Assembly (NCBI RefSeq): GCF_016906535.1
Contig: NC_057379.1
Coordinates: 1,302,001-1,366,000 of the forward strand
Source: Rhizoctonia solani
Taxonomy: Eukaryota > Basidiomycota > Agaricomycetes > Cantharellales > Ceratobasidiaceae
Length of the DNA stretch: 64,000 nucleotides
Reading direction: 5' to 3'
The position numbers and the translations under genes were made by a program. The notes beneath the pieces are model-generated. The model saw only the letters and a program-made list of their open reading frames with translations. It was not told the origin of the DNA and did not search any database. Positions within the stretch are counted from its first letter, which is position 1; every line of letters starts with the position of its first letter. Positions 1 to 10,397 of this stretch are shown here, in pieces.

Positions 1-882
1 CCAGTCAAAACAATATCAGACAGAGGGACTACGTTCACAGGAAAGTTCCTAAGGGCACTCTACCAACGTCTTGGAGTAAAACCATCCTTTTTGTCAGCCT
101 ACCACCCGGAGTCAGACGGACAAACGGAGAGAGTGAACCAGTTCATTGAGTTCTATCTAAGGTCGTACGTTGCGGCAGACCACTCGGACTGGGCCTCTTG
201 GTTACCATTAGCGGAATATGCCTACAACAATGCAAGACACTCTGCCACTGGGAAAACCCCGTTTGAGTTGGTATACGGACAAAATCCTGTCATGAACCCG
301 TCCAACATTCCAGCAAACGTTCCAGAAGCCAATCTTGTGGCAGACACCCTTGCACAAGAATGGAAAGAAGCAGAGGCAGCCCTGAGGATGAGTAAAGAAA
401 AGATGATTGGAAACAAGGGAATAATACCGGAATACTCAATTGGTGACAAAGTTTGGTTAGACGGAAAAAACGTGGAGCTCAGAACAAACTCCAACAAACT
501 AGACCCCAAGAGACTAGGACCATTCGAGATCACGGAAAAAGTCTCCAGTCATGCGTACCGCCTAAAACTCCCAGAAACCCTGAGAATCCACGACGTATTC
601 TACGTAGGATTGCTGTCCAAAGCGCACGAATCTCCAAGCCAGCCATTCCCTGATAGACCCCCTCCAGAAACAATAGAAGGGGAAGAAGAGTACAAAGTTG
701 AACAAATCATTGACTCTAAACGCCAACAAGGAAAATGGTTCTATTTGATCAAATGGAAAGGATATGGCCCGGAAGATAACTCATGGGAACCGGAAGAACT
801 GTTGGAACACAGCCAAGAAGAGATCAAGCGATTCAACAGAACTAGACTCAGAAAGGCTCATGACGCCGCCAAGAGCCTTTAA
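1..882 (+). CDS. Ty3/Gypsy chromovirus integrase C-terminal part (5' partial)
   Basis: The reading frame is already open at base 1 and stops at 880-882. It holds the end of an integrase catalytic core: SDRGTTFTGKF carries the second catalytic Asp, and YHPESDGQTERVNQ carries the catalytic Glu. The usual GPF/Y-type region follows (KRLGPFEI, then RIHDVFYVGLL). The protein ends in a chromodomain (about 60 residues, with WFYLIKWKGYGPEDNSWEPE), which in chromoviruses binds modified histones and directs integration to heterochromatin. No stop or frameshift is visible in this part. A G-rich polypurine tract and an LTR follow directly, so this is the 3' end of a pol gene. Protease, RT and RNase H lie outside the window. 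Confidence 0.93.
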   Translation, partial: PVKTISDRGTTFTGKFLRALYQRLGVKPSFLSAYHPESDGQTERVNQFIEFYLRSYVAADHSDWASWLPLAEYAYNNARHSATGKTPFELVYGQNPVMNPSNIPANVPEANLVADTLAQEWKEAEAALRMSKEKMIGNKGIIPEYSIGDKVWLDGKNVELRTNSNKLDPKRLGPFEITEKVSSHAYRLKLPETLRIHDVFYVGLLSKAHESPSQPFPDRPPPETIEGEEEYKVEQIIDSKRQQGKWFYLIKWKGYGPEDNSWEPEELLEHSQEEIKRFNRTRLRKAHDAAKSL

Positions 883-893
883 GGGGGGGGCAA
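883..893 (+). other. Polypurine tract of the Gypsy element
   Basis: A run AAGGGGGGGGCAA sits between the pol stop codon and the first TG of the LTR. This is the expected position and composition of a plus-strand primer. Confidence 0.7.
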
Positions 894-1453
894 TGTTATA
901 ACCTCCTTAACGATACCACCAGAATCGGACGAATTTTCTATTATTTTTAGTATTTTTTACGGACTTGATATCTTATGTTTTTCAATCACGTGATCTCGGC
1001 GCTTATTATGCCGAGATGCCGCGCCGAGATGCCGTGCCAAGGGCGCTTAGGAGAAATCCACGCTTCTGCGCAATCCGCAGCACGCTTCTCATTTGTCTTC
1101 TTACTTCTTTCTCTCACGCGCACAGACCATGTAGATAGTGTGCGTTGTCTATATATACAGCAGGGAAATCGCTTGGAAACACCAAGTTGATTTTACCTTG
1201 TCTCTTACTCATTAGAGAAGGTAGCCAGCCAGCTAAGTAGCCGGCCCCTAAGTAGTTCCCAGACGCTCACCACCCCTTTACTCACCACACCTCCCAGGCC
1301 TAAGGCCCCCTTGCAGTAGTATAGAAGTAGTAGACCGCCCTAAGCGGTATTAGTATAGCCTAGATAGTTAGTTACATAAGCAGTGTCTGTAGTAGTACAG
1401 CCATAAGCGCCTGCCCACTAGCGTGTACCCAACCTTATAGTTGGCGTACGACA
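894..1453 (+). repeat. 3' LTR of the Gypsy chromovirus
   Basis: It begins TGTTATAACC directly after the polypurine tract and ends GTACGACA, giving canonical TG...CA ends over about 560 bp. It contains a TATA-like CTATATATAC near 1150 and several GCCGAGATGCC direct repeats near 1010-1035. Its left part shares the phrase TTTTCAATCACRTGA followed by GGCGCTTAT with the solo LTR family next to it, so the two families are probably related. The 5' LTR is not in the window, so the boundaries rest on termini only. Confidence 0.75.
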
Positions 1454-1891
1454 ATTTTAAACAAAGTCAATTGGACAACATTTTCAATCATGTGACTTTG
1501 GCGCTTATATCATATGCTAAGTGCCAAGCCATGTCCCCAACCTGTGCTTAATCAGCATGCATAGCCACCTCCACCTATGATGTCATCATGACATGTCAGT
1601 GACACATATGCATGAGTAAGGCCAACTGCAGAGCAGGGTTCTTATTTGATACAGTATTGCATATGTTGTATTTCTAATTAGTTCTCTCCTGTAATATATA
1701 AGGAGGCCAACCAACCATGGTAACACCCAGGTCAATTACCTCTTGTTGCATCCACTTATTGTACAAGGCCTTACAGCCAGCAACTACTTAGTCACATGCC
1801 TTAAGCATTGTTCTCATTGTACTTAGGTAGCTTGCCAATGCCTTATAGCGTCTTGTCACCATAGTATAGTTGGTTGTTGTTGTAGGTAGCT

Positions 1892-1980
1892 TTGTCATAA
1901 ACAGAGGAAAATAGAACTAGCCGGAATTGAACCAGCTTGACCACTAAGCCATAGAGCCCTATTATTCCTCTGCTGACAAC
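1892..1980. mobile_element. Small fold-back element, about 89 bp
   Basis: The ends form an imperfect inverted repeat: TTGTCA...CAGAGGAAAATAG on the left and CTATTATTCCTCTG...TGACAA on the right. It lies inside the older solo LTR, where the other copy of that LTR has no such sequence, so it belongs to an insertion. The core is tRNA-like (separate entry). Confidence 0.5.
1912..1961 (-). other. tRNA-like sequence lacking an anticodon arm
   Basis: On the minus strand there is a perfect RNA polymerase III A box (TGGCTTAGTGG) and, only about 6 nt later, a perfect B box (GGTTCAATTCC). TAGGGCT and AGTTCTA can pair as a 7-bp acceptor stem, and GCTGG-TTCAATT-CCGGC forms a T arm. There is no room for an anticodon arm, so this is not a functional tRNA gene. 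It may be a tRNA-derived SINE head or a decayed tRNA. Confidence 0.45.
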
Positions 1981-2285
1981 CCATGATTACACCTGCTACC
2001 CCCCAAATTTGGGCTTGGGCCAGCATGCAACCACTTGTACTGGTCATGTGACCGTGTCCAGGACAAGCTTGCTTGTTGCCTTAAGCAACTTTTACTTAGA
2101 ACTACACAGCCACAAGCGCCCACTGCCTTGACACCCCTTAAGGATGTTTAGGACAAGGTAACTTGTATTCTCAGAGCTAGTGTGCATTGTATTGAGCTGT
2201 GATTGAGTTCTTGTGCAACACCCATCATTGTTTGTTCTCTACTGCTCAAATTTGGATATACCCAAGTGTAGCCCACCCTCCAATA

Positions 2286-2501
2286 CTCAGCAAAATATGT
2301 GGGGTGGAATAACATGTGATTACATGTAATTGGGGTGTTGTAACATCAGGGGTTTGGTAATGGTGTAATTGGTGTTACATGATGTTATAACTGTATATCA
2401 CATCAGTGTTATCACGTGTACTTGTGTAATGACATGTTATTGGTGTGTTAATACACCATTACCAAACCCCTGGTGTTACAACAAAAACAGTTTTTGCTGA
2501 G
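2286..2501. mobile_element. MITE, 216 bp, TA target duplication
   Basis: Outer ends CTCAGCAAAA and TTTTGCTGAG are inverted and flanked by TA (2284-2285 and 2502-2503). Internally, a near-perfect inverted repeat of about 34 bp (GGGGTTTGGTAATGGTGTA on the left, its complement on the right) gives strong fold-back. No coding capacity. The TA duplication suggests a Tc1/mariner-type source. Confidence 0.8.
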
Positions 2502-2503
2502 TA

Positions 2504-5500
2504 GTACCGCTGCAATAGCGCTGGCACTGTGCTACTTAGCTGGTGAGATCTATCAGTGAAAAGTGAACACTTGGTTACTACTACTAATACACCCTTTGTC
2601 AACCAGACATCATATACACTTGATATTCAAAGATACATCTCCCGCGTCATATTCTCTTTCAATATGTGTTACGCAGTATTCAATAACTTTTACCAATACG
2701 CTCCGCTTAAGCTGAAAGCGCGTAGTTTGTATCGAAGTATATAGTATCAGTAAATGCTTCTTATATATATTTATATCTTGCTACAAGTCGTTGAGCTCTG
2801 TATTTGATCTTTTGTAAGATAATATCCTGTGTAAACGAGACTGTCCATTCGATGCGGAATACATGCGCGTTAAATACATGTCGGAATGAGACCTAGTCGC
2901 GGGAGTAAACGGTACGATACGAACAGAGATTAGATAGTATACTATGAGGTACGGAACACACATGTGGATATCTTGTATGAGATCGGTTATTTACTTTAAC
3001 AGTTTGCCACCTACACTGAAACATTGTTTGAATTAAATTAGTCGCTTGTCATTGTGAGTGATGAGAGGGGCTACACTGGAGCTTTATTCTCGTGTATCCT
3101 GTGTGCACTATAATGATATGTTGTGGGCAAACAATCGAGAGGATATTCATTGACATCCTACACTAGTGCACTTGAAGTCCCTTCAGTTGTTCCTTAACCT
3201 AGCCCATACGTAATCGGGGACACGGTGCATCATGTGGGGCTTCCCATCTTCTCAGCGATTTTTGAGAGAGAACAGATCCTAACAAAAGCATACACCACGT
3301 TATACGTAGAGCAGAGTGTACAATACATTCAATCCTTTAAGTTGAACCCTTTATCCTTGATGGATTAAAGAATCAAGTCCTATAGCTACTACGGATATGC
3401 ATTCAGGCCAATTAAATATACTGACAATAGCCACAGTTAATGAGCCGAAATATGAGTTTCATAGTATTGTACACTTACACAAGGATATTGTTTAATTAGG
3501 GCTGTGCAAATCTCTTCTTTTGCGAGATCTTCATCCCGACGATCCGTGCCATATGTTATGCTACATACTGAAGCCGACAAATCCAAGCCATTCATTGAAT
3601 ACGATGTTAGCGTAGGCTACACTCAACACAGCATTTCAACATACCAACAGGGCGCCACAGAAATTGCTTGCCTGGCGGCGCTCCAGGTTGGAACTCGTAT
3701 CTGCAGCTCAAAGCACACCCTTTAAGCTCCAACCAACGGGAGAAATAATCGTACGAAGACTCGCGGAATTGCCGTTCAAGGAGCTGGTCTGAGTTAATTC
3801 CAGAGGTTTTATGCCCAAGCCACTTGAGAATATCCAGGCTTGGATGTTGGCTAATTTTAGCGGGGGTATTATGAGACATTGAGAGAGTAAAAGAATCGAA
3901 TTCAGGGAAGGGAGCAGTCAGTACAGGTGGGTTGAAGCTCTCTCACAAGGCTCATAATATACTCAAATCCCAATAAAAAGACGGGTTGCAGCGCACACTT
4001 GTTCTTGTATTCATAGTAACTTATTTACCCTTCTCGGTAAAGGGGAAGCCCTTCGCAACTAAGGTAAATGATTATCGGTACACGAGGCCCAAAGCTGTTT
4101 TGAATCATTCCGGTCGGTTGATATATGTATTGATTGCTCTTGTGACCCTGAATAAATAGAATTCAACAACCGAACAACTGAGATTTCGGCTATGGGGAGG
4201 GTTCACGGTTATTTGCGATGGCTGTTTCCTCTGGAACGGCAATTTCGAATCCTAAGTAGGAAGAGAAGTAGCGGGCCAACTTTTAATGATGGTATAGATA
4301 GATTGCTGATCTCACACAATCGAATTCGCCTCGGACTATCGCGATATAAGAAATCTCCAACACCAGGGTATACGTGTCGACTGCGCCAGACGCCCTGTTT
4401 GTACTCACTCTTTTCCTGCTCATTTTTACTTCACTTTCTCAAGACCTGGATCCGATATCATATATCCGAGATCCATCTGACATTTACTTTGGCAAAGCAA
4501 CCCTTCCCGAAAGCTGTCTGTTAGTTGGGGAATATGTGAATACAACAGCTTCAGTGTCCCACATTACATTAGATTACAAGAGCATCCCCATGGGGAAATA
4601 GAGCGGTGGCCAGGCATGAAAACGTTGTACGTACGAAGTATTGTATCTGTAGAAATTCTTCGTCGTGTATATTTGTCTCCCTAGGTTTAGCTAGGTATAT
4701 TTTTGTACTAGCATTACATTGTCGAGCCTCCCGAGCACGGGATGATTAGAGCCTCCACCTCTATCTGGAGCTCATAATATTAGACAGGCGATCGCCGCCC
4801 CGTGGCATGTAGAAGGTCAAGCTCCCTAGGGTCCTTGCTGTTATCGAGTAGATCCCTGCAATCAACATCAAACATGTGTCTGGAAGACAATAACCTATTA
4901 GCCAATCATAGAATTGCCACCGTTTTTCACTCACGGGCGAAACTGGTTGCTGGTCCGTGACGAAGTTATTTGCAGGCAAATTGCGATGTAATCTTATGTA
5001 CGACTTAGTGTGGATCGTCTTTGCCTATACTCGACTTGCATTATCACAAGAAAACAGAATAGCATACAGTAATGAACCTTAAGTTTCATATACGCGTCTC
5101 GATTGGAATGCTGCACGGATGTCTGTATTAGTATATTATGATAAACTGCGGGTTTTTTTCGTTATCCGCGGGTGTATCCGTCACTCACGAGCCTTTCTAG
5201 CCCACAGTAGTATGTTTCGGGGTGGTGCCGTTTCATGGCTTTGTCGATGGAGTAGTACAACTTCCCAGACTTTGCTCCCTGGTCGTATGTAGTCATATCA
5301 TTGTACCTATTCGTCGCTTGTGTTAGATGACCTGGCCTATGATAAAGTAGGCTCCGGCTGGCTCGACGCCTCTGATTAAGCCATCCTCACGGCCGTATCC
5401 TCCGTTATGACGGTAGTCCTTCCTCTGATAATTTATCGTATAGTCGCCTGGCTGCAGTTTTTTGGTATGATTTTGCGAGGAGAGAATTAAGGGAAGTGAG

Positions 5501-5544
5501 GAAAGAGAGACACCGAGTACGTTGCTTTACTGGACGTGACCGAT
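2504..5544. other. AT-rich intergenic region without a recognisable gene
   Basis: I see only short, unsupported open frames. Frames near 3607-3879 (minus) and 4374-4601 (plus; GTG start, hydrophobic N-terminus) have no recognisable motif or clear gene structure. No RNA gene or complete element was identified. Confidence 0.5.
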
Positions 5545-6045
5545 GGCAGCCACGTGATACCGTAAGACCTACTTCCCAACTGGGATCGCACCACCCCCAT
5601 ACTTTATACTTTAATTTTTTATGAGATATGGTGTATCAGAAATAAACTTGTCAAAATCAATGTTCAGGCGTTTTTGTAAATTCTAACTACAAAGAGTTGT
5701 TATAGCTATGTTTGATTAGCTGGGGCTCGAATAATGGTAAACGTAGTACAGCAGAACACCCGCGGGATGGTTGTAGCTCATAACGAGTCTATGGCTTCTT
5801 GCTATGGAGATCTGACTATACATGCGTGTATGCCTATGCGGGGAGGAGGCCTGCCTTCGCAATGCCGAGTGCAAAACCGCAAAATGGGGCAATGCCCGAG
5901 TCGGGTTTGAGGAGACACGAGTACGACTTACGGGCCGCGTAGGTCATCCGCGCTCGGAAAACGTAGTGCCAGGGAAGCATGGCGGGAACAAAAGGCAACG
6001 ACTGCATTGCTCCACCCGTCTGTCCGATCGGACGTAGCTCGAGCC

Positions 6046-6225
6046 GGCAGCCACGTGAGGGAGCAGTTTGCTTTGTTCGCATGTAGCTCCTTAAATATGA
6101 ATCCCAAAAAAAGGCAGCCACGTGAGCCTTGTATGTAGCCTCGCTCTAACTGAGCCTCGGTGTCCGACCATGTGTTCGGGTCCGAGTAATAAATTGTAGC
6201 AAAAAAAAAAAAGGCAGCCACGTGA
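6046..6225 (+). mobile_element. Two stacked 5'-truncated retroposon tails sharing one target
   Basis: The 13-mer GGCAGCCACGTGA occurs three times: 6046-6058, 6113-6125 and 6213-6225. Between the first two is a 54-bp insert ending in A7, containing TTCGCATGTAGCTCC, which is the 3' tail of the LINE family also seen at 27.4, 28.3 and 29.5 kb. Between the second and third is an 87-bp insert of different sequence ending in A12. Each looks like a target-primed insertion into the same target. A fourth copy of the 13-mer lies at 5545-5557; the ~490 bp between it and 6046 lack a poly-A end and are unexplained. Confidence 0.75.
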
Positions 6226-6659
6226 TCTCGTGAGCGCCGGTTTCCTAGGCTCCGCCGGCCACGGCGCACTACCTCATAATTGGCCTTTAGCTTACTGGCC
6301 ACAATAACTCCTGGGGCGTAGCATGAATGTCCAGAAGTCGGAGATTTTTTGTACGAGATTGTTTCCCTTTCACATGTATTGTACATAAGACTTATCGTAA
6401 TCCTGGGAATGAGATGAGATATTCTAAGTCCGGCCGACGAGCCTACGTCCTCCGAACTGACCGCCTCCACTGGAGACTTATAGCACCTAATAGTTTATTA
6501 TTTTACGAAGAGAACTCTGCTTGATAGTGACACCACACTCGGCCAAAACCCGAAAAGCTCAGGGCTACTTGGAGGCAACGTCCCTTGTCCTATTCCAGGA
6601 GCCTCTGGGGATCTATTTTGAAAAGGAGAAGCGCTCAGCGCCTGTATTTCTAAACGGAA

Positions 6660-6845
6660 ATGCTCCCTCGTCTTCGGTCCAGCGCCAAGTTGGGTAGATC
6701 CGGCCCTAAGATCACACGACGATCACTGCTTGGGTCAGCCTCAACGATATTTTTGTTCTATAGCTTGTCCCGATCTTTTCCAACTTCGTCCGCCACCGGT
6801 CCTCGATTTAAACCACTACACCGCCTTGTCTTACCTATTCAAATC
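6660..6845 (+). other. In-frame N-terminal extension of the aminopeptidase, possible mitochondrial presequence
   Basis: The frame of the first aminopeptidase exon stays open upstream to an ATG at 6660, adding 62 residues. The extension is rich in Arg, Lys and Ser, has no Asp or Glu, and begins MLPRLRSSAKLGRSG, which resembles a mitochondrial targeting peptide. The inner ATG at 6846 would give a cytosolic form. Alternative start use is an inference; the extension could also be 5' UTR that happens to be open. Confidence 0.35.
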
Positions 6846-9836
6846 ATGGGTGAACAAGATACGAATGGAAAAGCAGGCGCGCGCACTGTAAATACGAGCG
6901 AACGACTGGATGCCCTTAGGCTTCTCATGAAAGAGAATCAAGTGGACGCGTAGTACGTGTATAGCGATGAAGGGTGTCTCATGTGGAGGATCTGATCATT
7001 CAAATCGATAGTGTGGTGGTGTCTGAGGATCAACGTGTGTTGGGAGTAACGCGTGCTCATAACATATTGATTGAGGCATATCGCAGACTCTAGCGAATAC
7101 CTAGCGGATTGCGATGCGAGGAGGGCATTCATCAGTGGTTTCGATGGGTCTGCAGGTAAGTACATAAACCGGCTGTCTATAGGTAAAGTCCACGCATCTG
7201 GGCATCTGGACAGGATGTGCGATCATATCTGCTTCGGGAGCCTTCCTTTTTACCGATGGTCGTTATTTCTTACAAGCGGAACAACAGCTTGATAGGTGGG
7301 TCCATCACCACTGGGGGTGCTTGCTACTGTCCTTACGATTGGCATCAACTTTAAAATAGTAATTGGACCTTGATGAAACAGGGCCTTCCTGGTATGTACA
7401 TTAGTCTCCCGGCTCTATTTTGAAGTAAACCAAAATCAATATAGGCGTACCAACATGGCAAGAGTTTCTAGCAAAGGTTTATCAGTTTGTTAAACCAATA
7501 CTTCAGTCAACTAACCCATGATTCCAGAAACTTCCTGACGGCACCAAGATCGGAATTGACCCAACGTTGATTTCCGTTTGTATGTCACTTTTTTGTTTGA
7601 TTGTTCTAGTGACCAATTTTATACATTCAGCGGATGCGACGTCTCTCAAGAAAACTCTGACCCCACGAAATTCTTCCCTAGTTCCAATCTGCTCCAATCT
7701 TGTCGACAAAGTGTGGAATTCACGTCCAGCTAGACCTGCCAATCCAATTCATCCCCTTCCGCTGGAATATGCGGGTGCATCGGCAGCCGAGAAACTGGGC
7801 ATGCTTCGAGCAAAGTTAGCTCGAGCTGGTGCCACAGGAGTGGTCGTATCTCTTTTGGACGAGGTGGCTTGGTTAGTTGGGATGAGGGGGTCCGATATTG
7901 ATTACAACCCTGGTACGCTTGAAGACACTAACTGAATATGATCGGCCATCTAACGCGACTTTGTGCAGTTTTCTTTGCGTATGCCGTAGTTACGCCTAAC
8001 ACCGCCACTCTTTTCGTCAACTCCTCTCAGCTGACCCCTGAAGCGCAAGACAACCTGAAGGAGGCGGGGTGGGAAATGGAGCAATATGAATCTATTATGA
8101 AACGGCTAGAAGAACTGGGTTCCAAGGTCACCGAAATAAAAGAGGAAGTGAAAGTGACCGAAGAAGAAGATGTCGAAGATACGCAACCGAAAGGTGAAGC
8201 ACAAGGAGTAAGTGAAAGGTCTCATCAAGCACCTTTTATAATGACCAGCGTGAGCGTAGAAAGTCCTGATCGACTCCAAAGCGAGCCTGGCAGTAGCACA
8301 CGCGCTAGGCGACAATCGTTATCAAATAGTACGCTCTGCTGTTGCCGACGCCAAGTCTATCAAGAATACCGTCGAGCTTAAAGGGTTCCGAAATTCCCAC
8401 GTTAGGGATGGAGTAGCATTGGTGCGTGCACATATACTCCTTCAGCTTCAGTATTTCTAATCTTATATACACTTAGGCTCGGTATTTCGCTCACCTTGAG
8501 GAACACTTGTCGGGCGCCGAGGAGCCCAAGTGGAGCGAATATCAGGGCGCACAGGTTTTGGAGCGTTACAGGAGCGAACTTGATTTATTCAAAGGGCTCT
8601 CCTTCACTACCATTAGTAGTACGGGACCCAATGGAGGTAAGCCATATCTATAAAGACCATGGCGCCCACTCAGCTCATTCTTCTCTGTTCGATTAGCAAT
8701 TATCCACTACTCCCCTGCCAAAGAAGGCTCCGCTGAAATCAAGAAGGAGCAAATCTATTTGTGCGATTCAGGCGGTGCGCTTTCTGTTTATCACTGATCG
8801 AGGGTATAAAAAGCCAACCTAACATGGATTATAGCTCAGTTTTTAGACGGAACTACCGATGTTACTAGAACTTGGGTAAGTTTATTATCATGATCATCAA
8901 ACCACCCTTGTTTTAATTTAAACGTATTCAGCACTTCGGGACACCGACGGCACAAGAGAAGCGCGCATTTACTCGCGTTTTGCAAGGCCATATTTCCATT
9001 GACACGGCGGTCTTTCCAACTGGGACAACGGGTGAGTATATTACTACCCTCCCTTTATTTGACTGACATCCACCTACATCCGCCAGGATACTTGCTGTAA
9101 GAGCAAACTGTCCACCACCAATTTTCTCTCAATTTCTGACATTTCGTTAACTGGGACTACAAAAGTGATGCTTTCGCCAGGCGTGCACTCTGGGCAGATG
9201 GACTAGGTAAATTCTCGATCCATTCCTGATCGTAAAATACTGATGTCATCTTGAATAGACTATAGGTATGTGTCAAAACTATGAACTCATCTATGCATAT
9301 GGCTAACTATGTTTAGGCATGGAACCGGACATGGTGTCGGTCATTACTTGTGTGTTCACGAAGGCCCTCAAGGTATCGGCACACGTATTGCCTATAATGA
9401 TGTATGTTCTTTCACTCTTGCTTTTAACGCCTTTAATGCTGATAATAAATAGACCAAGCTAAAAGAAGGCATGGTACTTTCCAATGGTATATTATGTTCC
9501 GATCACCAACTCACATTATGGTGCTCACTGACCACGGTCGCAGAGCCGGGCTACTACGAAGATGGGAAGTTCGGTATCCGCATCGAAAGTATTGTCCTCG
9601 TGCGCAAGGTCTCGACCCCAAATGACTTTGGATCTCGCGGATATCTTGGCTTCGAGCACGTTACCATGTGCCCAATCCAAACCAAACTTGTAGACAAGAC
9701 ATTGTTGACGGCTGGAGAGATACAATGGTTGAACGATTATCATGCTGAGGTACTCAAGAAAGTTGGCCCCGAGCTAGCTAAGGTTGGAGACTCGAGAGCC
9801 CAGGCATGGCTACAGAGGGAATGCGCCAAAATATGA
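6846..9836 (+). CDS. Xaa-Pro aminopeptidase (aminopeptidase P, M24B)
   Basis: A two-metal metallopeptidase that removes an N-terminal residue before proline. About a dozen exons are separated by ~50-60 nt introns with GT...AG ends. In order: creatinase N-terminal domain ([17 protein letters not shown], then [12 protein letters not shown]), a second creatinase-like domain, and the pita-bread catalytic domain. Metal ligands are all present: Asp in LCDSGAQ, Asp in DGTTDVTR, His in [17 protein letters not shown], Glu in NEPGYYEDG and Glu in GIRIES. The C-terminus ends QRECAKI. I could not resolve the joint between exon 1 (ending after QVDA, ~6953) and SEYLADCD (~7083): the conserved PSEDAH segment is not in frame, so a micro-exon (SED-encoding codons near 7020-7032) or a small lesion must lie there. 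It converges on the ANL A gene. Confidence 0.88.
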
Positions 9837-10397
9837 TGCCTACACCCAGCCTTTGTATATAAATTGAAATAGTCTGAATCCATGTAGCTGTACCTCACGC
9901 GAGTAGATTTTGGTGGCACAATTTATGTCAGCCAATTTAAATACCCCGATTCACCCGTCTATCATCCGCTCGTCGGCACATGTGGGCCAACGCCATATGG
10001 GTCAACATCAGCACATAGCATTAAAATGAGGGAGCATTTATGTCTCATTACTTTATCAGCCCATCGCACTGGGCGGTTCCAAAACAACCATTGCTCTAAG
10101 CCTACTTAGTCGTAGATATGAGGCCAATATATTCTGCGTCGTCCATATATAAATATAATTTTAAGATTCCACCCCATGTATGAGTAAGATAAATCTTCGA
10201 ACCTTCTTAAATATAGGTTGCTTCTCTGACCTCCGATATCAGCGATAAATATTTTGGGAAATTACCATAGACTGGAGGGCCAGGAAACATCCCCAAGATG
10301 TGGTGCAACCAAGACGTGGTTAACAATCTGCATTCGAAATCAATATACATAGCGCATGTCCTCGAATATCTCCTAAAGTACATGATATAGACATATG

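Larger units (their letters stand above)
1454..2155 (+). repeat. Older solo LTR, truncated on the left by the Gypsy element
   Basis: It is highly similar to the complete solo LTR at 43798-44376: the same TGACGTCATCATGACA-like palindromic stretch, an ATATATAAGGAGG promoter-like segment, the block AACCATGGTAACACCCAGG, and the same GGACA end. The first ~35 bp are missing where the Gypsy LTR ends at 1453. About 170 bp of unrelated DNA, including the fold-back at 1892-1980, interrupts it near 1892-2067. I infer that the Gypsy element inserted into this older LTR. Confidence 0.75.

Noticed and set aside
4374..4601. 75-codon frame with a hydrophobic N-terminus resembling a secreted protein
   Set aside because: It needs a GTG start, has no homology that I recognise and no cysteine pattern.
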